From Mesostigma viride (lineage: Eukaryota; Streptophyta; Mesostigmatophyceae; Mesostigmatales; Mesostigmataceae): a DNA stretch of 30,000 bases. Position numbers and translations under genes: made by a program. How positions within the stretch are numbered: the first letter of the stretch is position 1; each line of letters begins with the position of its first letter. The DNA is taken from contig RPFO01001863.1 of assembly GCA_009746045.1 (NCBI GenBank), positions 1 through 30,000 of the forward strand, read 5' to 3'. Under the pieces are notes generated by a model. It saw only the letters and a program-made list of their open reading frames with translations, made no database searches and had not been told where the DNA came from. Below, one piece after another: positions 21,575 through 29,753 of this stretch.

Positions 21575-21919
21575 CTAGTCAACATCCTCCCCATCTTTAG
21601 TGGGTTGCATTCGACCCCAATTGTCGTTCATAAAACTGACCAAAACATGAGCCGGAGTCCCCACATCCTCCTCACGCCTCAATTTACGCAATACACCTTT
21701 AGCAATTCCACCATACCCATCAACCTCCGACATCATCATGCCCACGCCATCAAGACGTTCAGCGTGCAATTGCCCGTCCTCTTCGAGAACCAGATCGGGC
21801 AGGTCTTCCAGTTCGGCCTCCACAATCTCTATCAGGTTTTCCTTTGTAGTCTCCCCCCCTTCCTTTCCTTCTTTTCCGCACTCCATCCTACACCCTGCCC
21901 CTGCACAACCGACGTCCAT
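21575..21919 (-). CDS. Small acidic protein with partial Cys module
   Basis: 114 residues from the ATG at 21919. It starts MDVGCAGAGCRMECGKEG: C5-x4-C10 sits at the same position as in the gene at 21991-22773, but the distal C-x2-H is missing, so it may be a degenerate or shortened member of the same family. The rest is acidic (ELEDLPDLVLEEDGQL). A minus-strand AATAAA lies at 21542-21537, about 33 bp past the stop. No function recognised. Confidence 0.6.
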   Translation of the reverse strand: MDVGCAGAGCRMECGKEGKEGGETTKENLIEIVEAELEDLPDLVLEEDGQLHAERLDGVGMMMSEVDGYGGIAKGVLRKLRREEDVGTPAHVLVSFMNDNWGRMQPTKDGEDVD

Positions 21920-21963
21920 GGCAAGTTAAGAAACGGACTCAGCTCACAGGACATTTTGCAAGT

Positions 21964-21977
21964 CCAACGGCCGTTGG
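21964..21977. repeat. Intergenic palindrome 14 bp after a stop codon
   Basis: Perfect CCAACGGCCGTTGG, 14 bp downstream of the stop of the gene at 21991-22773 and about 45 bp upstream of the ATG at 21919. Confidence 0.9.
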
Positions 21978-21990
21978 CGACCAAAAACAC

Positions 21991-22773
21991 CTAGTCGCAT
22001 GCATTCCTTGCTCTCTCCACCAAAGCAGAGGCCAGGACGACCCTTTCCACGACCTTTTCAATTTCCTCCCCCTCAGCATCAGCAACAACGGTCATGGCAA
22101 ATCGGGCTTGGCGCTTAACCCCCGATGCCAGAACGGCAGCCATCTCCACACGAGTTTTTGACACTTCAACAGGTACAGGCAATTCGCCGACCGCAAAAGT
22201 AAGCCTTGCGAGGTGCGGGACCCACCAATCACCTTCCAAAAATCCGCAACCCCATCCAATCATGAAATACAACAACAGGTCTGCGCCCATGGCGCCTGCG
22301 ATATCCAAGTCGTCATGCGAAACAATCGCATGCACGTCATCCTCCGAGCACAGCATCCATGTAAAAACGGCGTCCCCGAAACCTTGGCAGTAGGCATACG
22401 AGTCAAAGTCAGGGTGATTTAACATCCATTCCCGCGACCGGACCGCCATTCTTTCCAGACTTCCAGCACCGTCCACCTCAAAACTCAGGACAAGAGGTCC
22501 TTCACCAGCACTGGACTCGCCATTCACAAACAACAAGCCTCCTTTGATCACCTCTTGCATCTCCCCTGACAACTTGGCGTGTCCATCACAAAAAGGCATG
22601 CAATCCGTCCCGAATGGAAGCTGGCAATCCCGGGCGATACATCCCCCCTTTTTTGCAAACAAATCCTTCACCCTCCCTGCCATTCCCGTTCGCACGCTGA
22701 CATGACGCACGCACAAGTCATCCCCTCCTGCTCTCGCTTCCTGGCACCACGCAACCGTGCATTTGACCGCCAT
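21991..22773 (-). CDS. Protein with two Cys/His modules
   Basis: 260 residues from the ATG at 22773, which directly follows CAG. An upstream ATG at 22803 is in frame, but the 30-bp stretch between is shared with the neighbouring gene's leader with a one-base length difference, so it looks untranslated. Modules: C5-x4-C10-x10-C21-x2-H24 and C45-x4-C50-x11-C62-x2-H65. The body includes a hydrophobic patch (GADLLLYFMIGWGCGFLEG) and a long C-terminal helix region. The spacing resembles the C-x4-C...C-x2-H repeats of WRKY19-like plant proteins, but no homology is claimed. The last bases, ATGCGACT, are shared with the 3' end of the next gene. Confidence 0.7.
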   Translation of the reverse strand: MAVKCTVAWCQEARAGGDDLCVRHVSVRTGMAGRVKDLFAKKGGCIARDCQLPFGTDCMPFCDGHAKLSGEMQEVIKGGLLFVNGESSAGEGPLVLSFEVDGAGSLERMAVRSREWMLNHPDFDSYAYCQGFGDAVFTWMLCSEDDVHAIVSHDDLDIAGAMGADLLLYFMIGWGCGFLEGDWWVPHLARLTFAVGELPVPVEVSKTRVEMAAVLASGVKRQARFAMTVVADAEGEEIEKVVERVVLASALVERARNACD

Positions 22774-22813
22774 CTGCGACCACCAACACCGTTTGATACA
22801 CATTTCTCACCGT

Positions 22814-23003
22814 CAACGGCCGTTGGCTTGAAACAACAAGAATGATTTACTACGCCCACGAAAATCACACCATTTTCCAGCCTCCAACGGCCGTTGGCGC
22901 ACGAAAAATGCACGAAAAAAATTGGCATTATGCATTTATTGATTACATCCATAGTGCCACGTGGCGAATCACACCCAACTTTCCAGCTGCCAACGGCCGT
23001 TGG
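22814..23003. repeat. Intergenic module with three palindromes (copy A)
   Basis: Palindromes at 22814-22825 (core), 22884-22897 and 22990-23003. On the minus strand the module also holds an AATAAA (22939-22934) for the upstream gene and the leader of the next gene. A diverged second copy lies at 23650-23900. Confidence 0.9.
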
Positions 23004-23028
23004 CGCAAAGAAAATCACACCCAACACT

Positions 23029-23643
23029 TCAGTCGCATAATCGATTCGCGTCAGTCACGCGCTCGAACTTGTACTCCTGCCCCAACGCGGACATCACCTC
23101 ACCAACCGCTTTCTCAAACTCGTCAACACCGTCGGGTCCCCACTCATGCACGTATTCCCTCAACCAGAACATGCAATCTCCAGCAGACACGAACAGCCGG
23201 TCGATGATCAGGTCAGTGTGATGCTTGAAGTACTTGCCGTCCTTCAAGATGACCCATTCGAACCGTCCCACCTCCCCTAAACCCTTAAACCCTTCTCCCC
23301 TATCATATGGCCGCGTCATCGGTATCCAACTTTCATTACCATCAGCATCGATCGACTGAAAACAAATTGGGCTGGGTATTGATGGATCATAGGGCCTTAT
23401 AGCACCACACCTCACAAGCACCTCCTCAAATGGCTCTACGGTCGGCTTTGGGAGTCCCCGACCCTCGATATTGAAAACAAGAGCCGCGGCCTTCGCGACA
23501 TCCGGTCTCAAAAGAGACCTTTCACCCTTGGGCTTAAAATCCAGCTTAATGTCCGGCAGAAGCCTGAGCGCGCTCTTAACCACTCCCAGAAGCCTGTCTT
23601 CCAAGTTGATCCACTCGCCCCCCTCCGTCCTGTAGAACGTCAT
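23029..23643 (-). CDS. Unrecognised 204-residue protein
   Basis: ATG at 23643, directly after GGGTTGCAG. No Cys/His module. The body reads as a globular alpha/beta protein (VGRFEWVILKDGKYFKHHTD) and the end is VMSALGQEYKFERV. About 90 bp of its 3' end and downstream sequence is repeated at the end of the MYND gene, with the MSALG(Q/E) motif conserved, which marks the two genes as tandem relatives at least at the C-terminus. Stop 26 bp before a palindrome. Confidence 0.65.
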   Translation of the reverse strand: MTFYRTEGGEWINLEDRLLGVVKSALRLLPDIKLDFKPKGERSLLRPDVAKAAALVFNIEGRGLPKPTVEPFEEVLVRCGAIRPYDPSIPSPICFQSIDADGNESWIPMTRPYDRGEGFKGLGEVGRFEWVILKDGKYFKHHTDLIIDRLFVSAGDCMFWLREYVHEWGPDGVDEFEKAVGEVMSALGQEYKFERVTDANRLCD

Positions 23644-23649
23644 CTGCAA

Positions 23650-23899
23650 CCCACCGACACCGTTTGATATACATTTCTCACCGTCAACGGCCGTTGGCTT
23701 GAAAAAACAACAAGAGTTTTAAGATTTATTACGCGCACAAAGCACACACTAGTTTTCAGTCTCCAACGGCCGTTGGCGCACGAAAAATGTTTTATTATGC
23801 ATTTATTAATTACATCCATGGTGCCACGTGGCAAACCACACCCTACTTCCGGGTGCAAAGAAAATCAAACGCTAATTTGCAAGTTCCAACGGCCGTTGG
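23650..23899. repeat. Intergenic module with three palindromes (copy B)
   Basis: Palindromes at 23685-23696 (core), 23763-23776 and 23886-23899. It matches copy A across the leader (TATCAAACGGTGT), the middle (CACGTGGCACCATGGATGTA on the minus strand, one change) and the AATAAATGCATAAT polyadenylation-like stretch, giving about 200 bp of segmental duplication. Confidence 0.85.
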
Positions 23900-23948
23900 C
23901 GCAAGAAAATCACACCCAAAATGCCTTCAGTCGCAGAATCCATTCCCC

Positions 23949-24818
23949 TCACGCAGTCGAACAGGGGTACTGTTCCCCCAGCGCGGACATCGCCTCACAA
24001 ATCGCCCTTGGGTACGATTTAGTCCCCTCAAAAAACCTTGAACATTTCACCTTTGAACTTAAAATGCACTTCACCCCCCATCCGAATTACAAGTCCGGCC
24101 AAATTGACACCAGACCAGCTGTCTGTAACGTCGCCGTGCATAGTGCTGAGAGACTTTCTCGCCTCACGATACTTGGTACACCACTTCTTGTGTTCCTCCC
24201 AGTCCGCACGCTGGCATTCGGCAGCACAATACCGGACGTCTCGACAACCCCCGCACTTGCGGTGGACACCCTCCATCACAGAGCACGCCTGATTCGAGCA
24301 ACACTTTGGAAGCGAGCCGAGCATCGGCCCTCCCACCCCCGGGAGAACGATCATCCGTGAAAACGTCAATTTCACGGACTCGGAATTCCCGAATGTAAAA
24401 TGGAAACCTTCAAACCCCCCCCCTCTACTCTCGCCGATACGGTCAATCTCGGCTGCGCCTCACTCGCGTCTGGAAATTTCCCCCACTGGTCTTTCTCCCA
24501 CTGGTCCCACCCAACCTTTCCGACATACGACACCAGAAGTCGAAACTCGACGTCTCGATTGAGTGGAACCCGATCCGCCGGCGTGGGCTTGTAGAATCCG
24601 CCAGCCAAGGCGAAGTACATGTCCAGCAACTGGAGATTAATCTGTCGTCCTACTGAGGCGAACGAGTCATACACGACCAAAACCGCAAACTGGCGACCCA
24701 GGCGCTTCTCGTGCTGCCGTACCCATCCGTGGATCTCGCGAGCCCGGTTAAGTACGTTTGCTGCCACGCAGGCAATCGCAGCGCGGGTCGAAGATTCCAG
24801 CTCGCCCGTCTCCGCCAT
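23949..24818 (-). CDS. MYND zinc-finger protein, frame broken at homopolymers
   Basis: ATG at 24818. The first frame runs to the 9-G run 24415-24423; one more G carries it into the next frame without a stop. That frame has a MYND finger near the C-terminus: C-x4-C, CGGC, YCAAECQRADWEEHKKWC, i.e. C-x3-C-x7-H-x3-C as in the family. MYND fingers usually bind proline-rich peptides of partner proteins. The written frame stops at 24028 (FKVF then TGA) at a 6-T run. Shortening that run by one base would give about 26 more codons to a TGA at 23951, including MSALGEQY, which matches the end of the neighbouring gene. Combined length is about 263-290 residues. The N-terminal half is not recognised. Confidence 0.7.
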
Positions 24819-24896
24819 CCCTCCCCTGCGCCAATTGGCACGTGCGTAATACGTAAGTTATATTTTACTCAACCCCCCTTTTGACATTTCTCCATC

Positions 24897-24910
24897 CCAA
24901 CGGCCGTTGG
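24897..24910. repeat. Intergenic palindrome
   Basis: Perfect CCAACGGCCGTTGG followed by CGCAAGAAAATCACACCC, about 80 bp upstream of the MYND gene and 143 bp past the stop of the F-box gene. Confidence 0.9.
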
Positions 24911-25052
24911 CGCAAGAAAATCACACCCAAAGTCAACGATTGATGACGGCCTCATATAGCAAAATTGAAGATTAAAATTATTGATACATCATCCACAAAA
25001 CTCCTAATCGAACTAGGTATCCCTCCAATCGGACAAGAAAAGAGGCTTCTCG

Positions 25053-26014
25053 TCAATTCTGGGCAAAATCGGCCCAACTCCCCACCCTTGCCAAATCCCT
25101 GATATAGAAATCAAGTTCCACCTCATTCTCATCCCCGCAAAAGCGAAGGATTTCGGATCCATCTTCCCATTCGTCCCATTCCCCACTAGCTTTAGCTTTC
25201 TGTGTAAATTTTTGTATGACAATTTCGGCCACGATGTTCTCAACCCCTCTATTCCTGTCCTCCAGAAGCCTTAAAGCCTCAGACGTCACATCAGTAGACG
25301 TCTCCCCTCTGTCCAACAGCCACAGCGCCAGTCCAAATTCGGCGGCATCCAGAGGAAGACTCTCCAAGTACGACGGCGTCAGCCAATCACGAAAACCGCG
25401 ATTGGTACGTTCGTTCGAAAAGTAGAGCATGCTCTTCAATCCCCATATATACTCATTAGCAGCCAGCATCTCCATCTCCTTAGCCACCTTTTCCCTCTCC
25501 TCAACTTGCTGTTTTAAGTCCTCGTCTCTCTCGAGCTCGCTTACGTCAAAATCCATTTCTCCCCACATACACCTCTCGTCTCGAAAGTCACGGGACCAAT
25601 CCTCCCAGTAACCCCGAACTGCAGTCATTCTGTCAAACGTCTCCAGACAGACCCTTCGGAACGCCCCCCCCTTTCCGCCAGCTGCTCCTTCCCTAGATAC
25701 GCGTGAAATGGTCTAGTAGACCACAAATACGGCGTAAATGGCACTCGTGGCACTCTTCTGTCCGCCACCGAAACACAAAATACCCGCCATCGACAGCCAA
25801 GCCCAGCAACCGCAGCTTGCGCCTTCCGACTCACGCACTCAAAACGTGCCTGATCAATCAAGCCTAGGAAACTGGCAACATGCGTTACCACCTCCAGCGG
25901 CATATCCATCAGGTGAAGCACAGCCACCATCTCCGTCCTCTTGTTAGCTCCAACCTCGCAGGAGGCGCCCTTGTCCTCCGTCTGCCTCTTCTGTTTGCTC
26001 TTCCCTACTCCCAT
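25053..26014 (-). CDS. F-box-like protein A, frame broken at a G-run
   Basis: ATG at 26014 (acceptor-like TGTGTATGCAG four bases before). An F-box-like motif lies near residue 35: MDMPLEVVTHVASFLGLIDQ and then RFECVSRKAQAAV. F-box proteins are the substrate-binding part of SCF ubiquitin ligases. The frame ends early at the 8-G run 25664-25671; one extra G joins it to the long downstream frame, giving about 320 residues. The C-terminal part matches F-box protein B at 28726 in several blocks: N-E-Y-I-W-G-L-K-S versus N-Y-E-L-W-G-L-R-S, and LESLPLDAAE versus LEGLPLEGGG. No kelch, LRR or WD repeats are visible, so the substrate-binding region is of unknown type. Confidence 0.7.
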
Positions 26015-26149
26015 TCGCCTGCATACACACCAGGCAAAACAGTATTTTGAGGCATCCTATTCACTACGAATTATTCGTGCCACAGGATACACATTTTTTT
26101 TAACACATCTTCATCTTTTTCTGGCCCTTAATGGGCAGAAAAATTGTTA

Positions 26150-27740
26150 TAACCACCACTAAGCTGCTTGAAAGACACATCCTGCCTTACTGCCACATGA
26201 AAAGAATAAAATGCACATGGTAATTTTTTTCCAATTCCAACGGCCGTTGGCTCACAACCCCCCTGTGGGAAGGGTGGATGCCTTACGAACCAGTCAAGCC
26301 CCATCTTTATGCTCAGCTAGTTTTTTTGGAGGCCTTTCTAGGAAGGCACATGGTAATAACCTTCACTAAGCTGCATGAAAGACGCATCCTGCCTTACTGC
26401 CACCAAATGAAAAGAAAGAAATGCACATGATAATGTTTTTCCAATTCCAACGGCCGTTGGCTCACAACCCCCCTGTGGGAAGGGTGGATGCCTTACGAAC
26501 CATTCAACCACATCTTTATGGTCAGCTAGATTTTTGGAGGCCTTTCTTGGAAGGCACATGGTAATAACCATCACTAAGCTGCATGAAAGACAGATCCTGC
26601 CTTACTGCCACCAAATGAAAGGAATGAAATGCACATGATAATGTTTTTCCAATTCCAACGGCCGTTCGCTCACAACCCCCCTGTGGGAAGGGTGGATGCC
26701 TTACGAACCAGTGAAGCCCCATCTTTATGCTCAGCTCGATTTTTTGGAGGCCTTTCTAGGAGAAAAATGGTAAATAGCCACCACTAAGCTGCATAAAAGA
26801 CACATCCTGCCTTACTGCCACCCAATGAAACGAATGAAATGCACATGGTAATGTTTTTCAAGTCTAACGGCCGTTGGCTCACAACCCCCCTGTGGGAAGG
26901 GTGGATGCCTTACGAACCATTCAACCACATCTTTATGCTCAGCTAGATTTTTGGAGGCCTTTCTAGGAAGGCACATGGTAATAACCATCACTAAGCTGCA
27001 TGAAAGACGCATCCTGCCTTATTGCCACCCAATGAAACGAATGAAATGCACATGATAATGTTTTTCCAATTCCAACGGCCGTTGGCTCACAACCCCCCTG
27101 TGGGAAGGGTGGATGCCTTACGAACCATTCAACCACATCTTTATGCTCAGCTAGATTTTTGGAGGCCTTTCTTGGAAGGCACATGGTAATAACCTTCACT
27201 AAGCTGCATGAAAGACGCATCCTGCCTTACTGCCACCAAATGAAAAGAATCAAATGCACATGATAATGTTTTTCCAATTCCAACGGCCGTTGGCTCACAA
27301 CCCCCCTGTGGGAAGGGTGGATGCCTTACGAACCAGTCAAGCCCATCTTTATGCTCAGCTAGATTTTTTGGAGGCCTTTCATGGAGAAAAATGGTAATAG
27401 CCACCACTAAGCTGAATGAAAGATACATCCTGGCTGATTGCCAACCCACTCAAAGGAATGAAATGCACATGATAATGTTTTTCAAGTCTAGCGGCCGTTG
27501 GCTCACAACCCCCCTCTGGGAAGGGTGGATGCCTTACGAACCAGTCAAACCCATGTTTATGCTCAGCTAGATTTTTTGGAGGCCTTTCTTGGAAGAAAAA
27601 TGGTAATAGCCACCACTAAGCTGCATGAAAGACACATCCTGGCTGCTTGCCACCCTATCAAACGAATAAAAAGCATATGATAATGTTTTTCCAATTCCAA
27701 CGGCCGTTGGCTCACAACCCCCTTCGGGTAGAGGCCTTAC
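26150..27740. repeat. 208-bp satellite, eight copies, palindrome in every unit
   Basis: Palindromes start at 26237, 26447, 26655, 26863, 27072, 27280, 27488 and 27697, a spacing of 208-210 bp. Each unit contains AAGCTGCATGAAAGACACAT, CCTGCCTTACTGCCACC, AAATGCACATGATAATGTTT, the palindrome followed by CTCACAACCCCCCTGTGGG, and TTTTTGGAGGCCTTTCT. Copies 3, 4 and 7 have changes in the palindrome itself. The unit length is not a multiple of three and the frames within it are incidental. Confidence 0.95.
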
Positions 27741-27807
27741 GGACCAGTCAGAAATAGTGTCCACCAAGCTGTTCCCCCCACACCCACAGTTGTCCTTGTC
27801 CACATAC

Positions 27808-27860
27808 CTTTCCAGTACAGTTGTCCTCAGCTTCTCAGCAACGGGCGACTCCTCTCCTTG
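27808..27860 (-). other. Candidate 53-nt exon
   Basis: On the minus strand CTGTCAAGGCAG precedes and GGAAAG|gtatgtgg follows a 53-base open stretch (GEESPVAEKLRTTVLE in one frame). It could be an upstream exon of F-box gene A, with the satellite lying in the intron, as palindromic repeats do in the large gene. Only splice consensus supports it. Confidence 0.25.
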
Positions 27861-27869
27861 CTGCCTTGA

Positions 27870-28116
27870 CAGATATCACATAAACAAAACACGATCACGA
27901 GAGCATCAGGATTGTTAGAGGTTTCCTCCATCGCAAAACCGTAAGATACACACACCTCAAAAACCAACTTTCTTGTCCTCCCAAATAACATATGTTTTTA
28001 AATGTAAAATAAATCACATTCATATTCTGTCACTTGATTTAACCACACAATTTTTCAGGTCCAACGCCCGTTGGCATTACGCCTCTTCCCGGTAAAAGAG
28101 TATTTATTGCTCCAAC
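27870..28116. other. Intergenic; one decayed palindrome
   Basis: AT-rich, no gene. A palindrome variant CCAACGCCCGTTGG lies at 28061-28074 (one change). Confidence 0.5.
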
Positions 28117-28301
28117 CCCACAAAAAACTCGTTCCGGACCTGATCGAAGCGAAGAGCACTGCCAGGGATCGGAGTCGAGCCAGATTTGTGTGCGGAACAT
28201 GATGGCTGGCCCACCTCACTCCCCAACATCAATGTGGACCTGGGTTCGAACCCTGTCAGTGCTATTCGCTTCGAACAGTTCCGGAACGAGTTTTTTGTGG
28301 G
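28117..28301. repeat. Large imperfect inverted repeat with tRNA-like B-box
   Basis: Arms of about 63-66 bp (28117-28182 and 28239-28301) face each other across a 56-bp centre. The outer 20 bases are nearly perfect complements (ACTCGTTCCGGA on the left, TCCGGAACGAGT on the right), then similarity falls to about 80%. The right arm has CTGGGTTCGAACCC, like a tRNA T-arm; the left arm has its diverged mirror. Transcribed, it would fold as a long hairpin. A foldback element, a microRNA-type precursor or an inverted pair of tRNA-derived SINE ends are all possible. Confidence 0.65.
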
Positions 28302-28374
28302 TGTGGAGAAATAATGTCGACATTTTCGGTGACTGTTCAGCCTAAAAAAATCACAAGCAGATGCGACGGCCCCT

Positions 28375-28545
28375 CCATTAAACAAATTATCCACCACTGT
28401 TGCGCTACACTAGCAATGTTTGTCAAGGTCCAACGGCCGTTGGCATCAAATAAATCACAACCATTGGTCACTCCATTTAACAAAATACCCACAACTTTTT
28501 AACCACACTAGAAATGTTTTTTGAGGTCCAACGGCCGTTGGAATC
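28375..28545. repeat. Two roughly 98-bp units with palindromes
   Basis: Palindromes at 28430-28443 and 28528-28541, each preceded by a (C/G)AAATGTTT- or CAATGTTT-like stretch and GAGGTC or AAGGTC, and followed by (C/A)ATC(A/C)AA. The variant at 28061 belongs to the same family. This is a third sequence context for the palindrome. Confidence 0.75.
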
Positions 28546-28725
28546 CAAAAAATGCCGAATTCATGTCAAATTTATATATATGTGACAGTTGACAGAATTA
28601 GAGATAATTAAATTATCAAACCCTCTTTTATTTGCCTTTAAATTATCAGCCTTACCCATCAGCAAAAATTGGCGAATTTCATTCAATATTAGAATTCAAA
28701 ATTTATTAATGAAATTTATGTTTCA
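28546..28725 (-). terminator. AT-rich 3' flank of F-box gene B
   Basis: Minus-strand AATAAA at about 28708-28703, roughly 20 bp after the stop. Otherwise nothing is seen. Confidence 0.4.
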
Positions 28726-29673
28726 TCATTCAACCTCTTCAGAATCCTCATCCAAACACAACATCATGTCCCCTTTCCACTTGTACATACTACTCTCGGC
28801 CAAATACAGCAAGCGTGCCTTCTTCCCCCCAAAAAACTTGAGATAATCCGGTGTGAAGATTGTTCCGCTGAGGACCTGCATAGCTAACTCCACCAAAACG
28901 CTTGCCATATCCTCCTCCCTACACCTCCTCTCTAATAAGGCCTTCATGTCTGCGTTCTCATCAAATCCCATGATCAGAACTGCACATGCCATTCCTCCCC
29001 CCTCCAGAGGCAGCCCCTCCAAAAGCTTCACCCATTCTGCCTCCCTACGCGCTCTCCTCCCCGGAGGAAAAAAAATGTCCTCATCCGGGTCATAAGGAGT
29101 ATCGCAGAACCAGAAAATGCTCCTTAACCCCCATAGTTCATAATTATCGTACAAGTCATCCATTTCCTTTCCCAATTGGCGTAAGCGAGCTGTCCACCCC
29201 CTCCAATTCCTCTCCAACACACGTCTCCTCTCAGCACGCTGGGACCTGAACAACCCTCCCATCGTCCTTGCTCGTGCATGTCCCTCTGGTGCTGGCTGGC
29301 GTCCTAACACCTCCTCAACTTCTTCACAATATACCTTAAAATACATTCCCCTTGTGACGAGTGTGTAGGGGGTGATATCAGCTCTTGCACACTTTACTTG
29401 CCCGCCATACAATTCTCGGAAAAGAGACTCAGTTATCAATGTACGAGGACCATCCCCGAATGCGTCCACGAACCCAGAAATTAACTTAAAGCTGAATTGG
29501 GGTTCATACCTCCCCGACACCGCTTCCCTAGCCCCTCTACAAACTGCTTCAAAGCGGGCTACGTCGGGCGCCTCCATAAAAGCTGCGACTTCGGTCCAAA
29601 TTTCCCACGGCAGTGAGATATCCCCTTCCATTATCGGCCCCGACGTCAAACTTGTCCCCTCTGCACATAACAT
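28726..29673 (-). CDS. F-box-like protein B
   Basis: Intact single frame of 315 residues from the ATG at 29673, or 301 from the ATG at 29631. An acceptor-like TATGTTATGTGCAG lies between the two, which favours the second start if it is used. N-terminal F-box-like region: ISLPWEIWTEVAAFMEAPDV followed by ARFEAVCRGAREAV. A basic charged stretch (RSQRAERRRVLERNWRGW) and a C-terminal region shared with F-box protein A follow, ending in an acidic tail. The 6-G run in this gene keeps its frame. Probable role: adaptor of an SCF-type ubiquitin ligase, inferred only from the F-box. Confidence 0.7.
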   Translation of the reverse strand: MLCAEGTSLTSGPIMEGDISLPWEIWTEVAAFMEAPDVARFEAVCRGAREAVSGRYEPQFSFKLISGFVDAFGDGPRTLITESLFRELYGGQVKCARADITPYTLVTRGMYFKVYCEEVEEVLGRQPAPEGHARARTMGGLFRSQRAERRRVLERNWRGWTARLRQLGKEMDDLYDNYELWGLRSIFWFCDTPYDPDEDIFFPPGRRARREAEWVKLLEGLPLEGGGMACAVLIMGFDENADMKALLERRCREEDMASVLVELAMQVLSGTIFTPDYLKFFGGKKARLLYLAESSMYKWKGDMMLCLDEDSEEVE

Positions 29674-29753
29674 ACATCGACGTCCATCCTTAAAAAAAAA
29701 TGAGGTTTTGTCGGAAAGAAAATATGCAAACGTTAGGCGAGGTTTCCAATCCC

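Noticed and set aside
22668-23027. 119-codon minus-strand frame across the intergenic palindromes
   Set aside because: It translates the palindrome units (ANGRW-like and PTAVG-like strings), which recur wherever the repeat occurs in any frame.
26338-27803. Small minus-strand proteins repeated in the satellite
   Set aside because: The 208-bp period is not a multiple of three, frames open and close with copy-specific changes, and there is no start or splice context.
28215-28265. tRNA gene at the TTCGAACCC motif
   Set aside because: No acceptor stem, A-box or cloverleaf could be formed; the T-stem itself is poorly paired.
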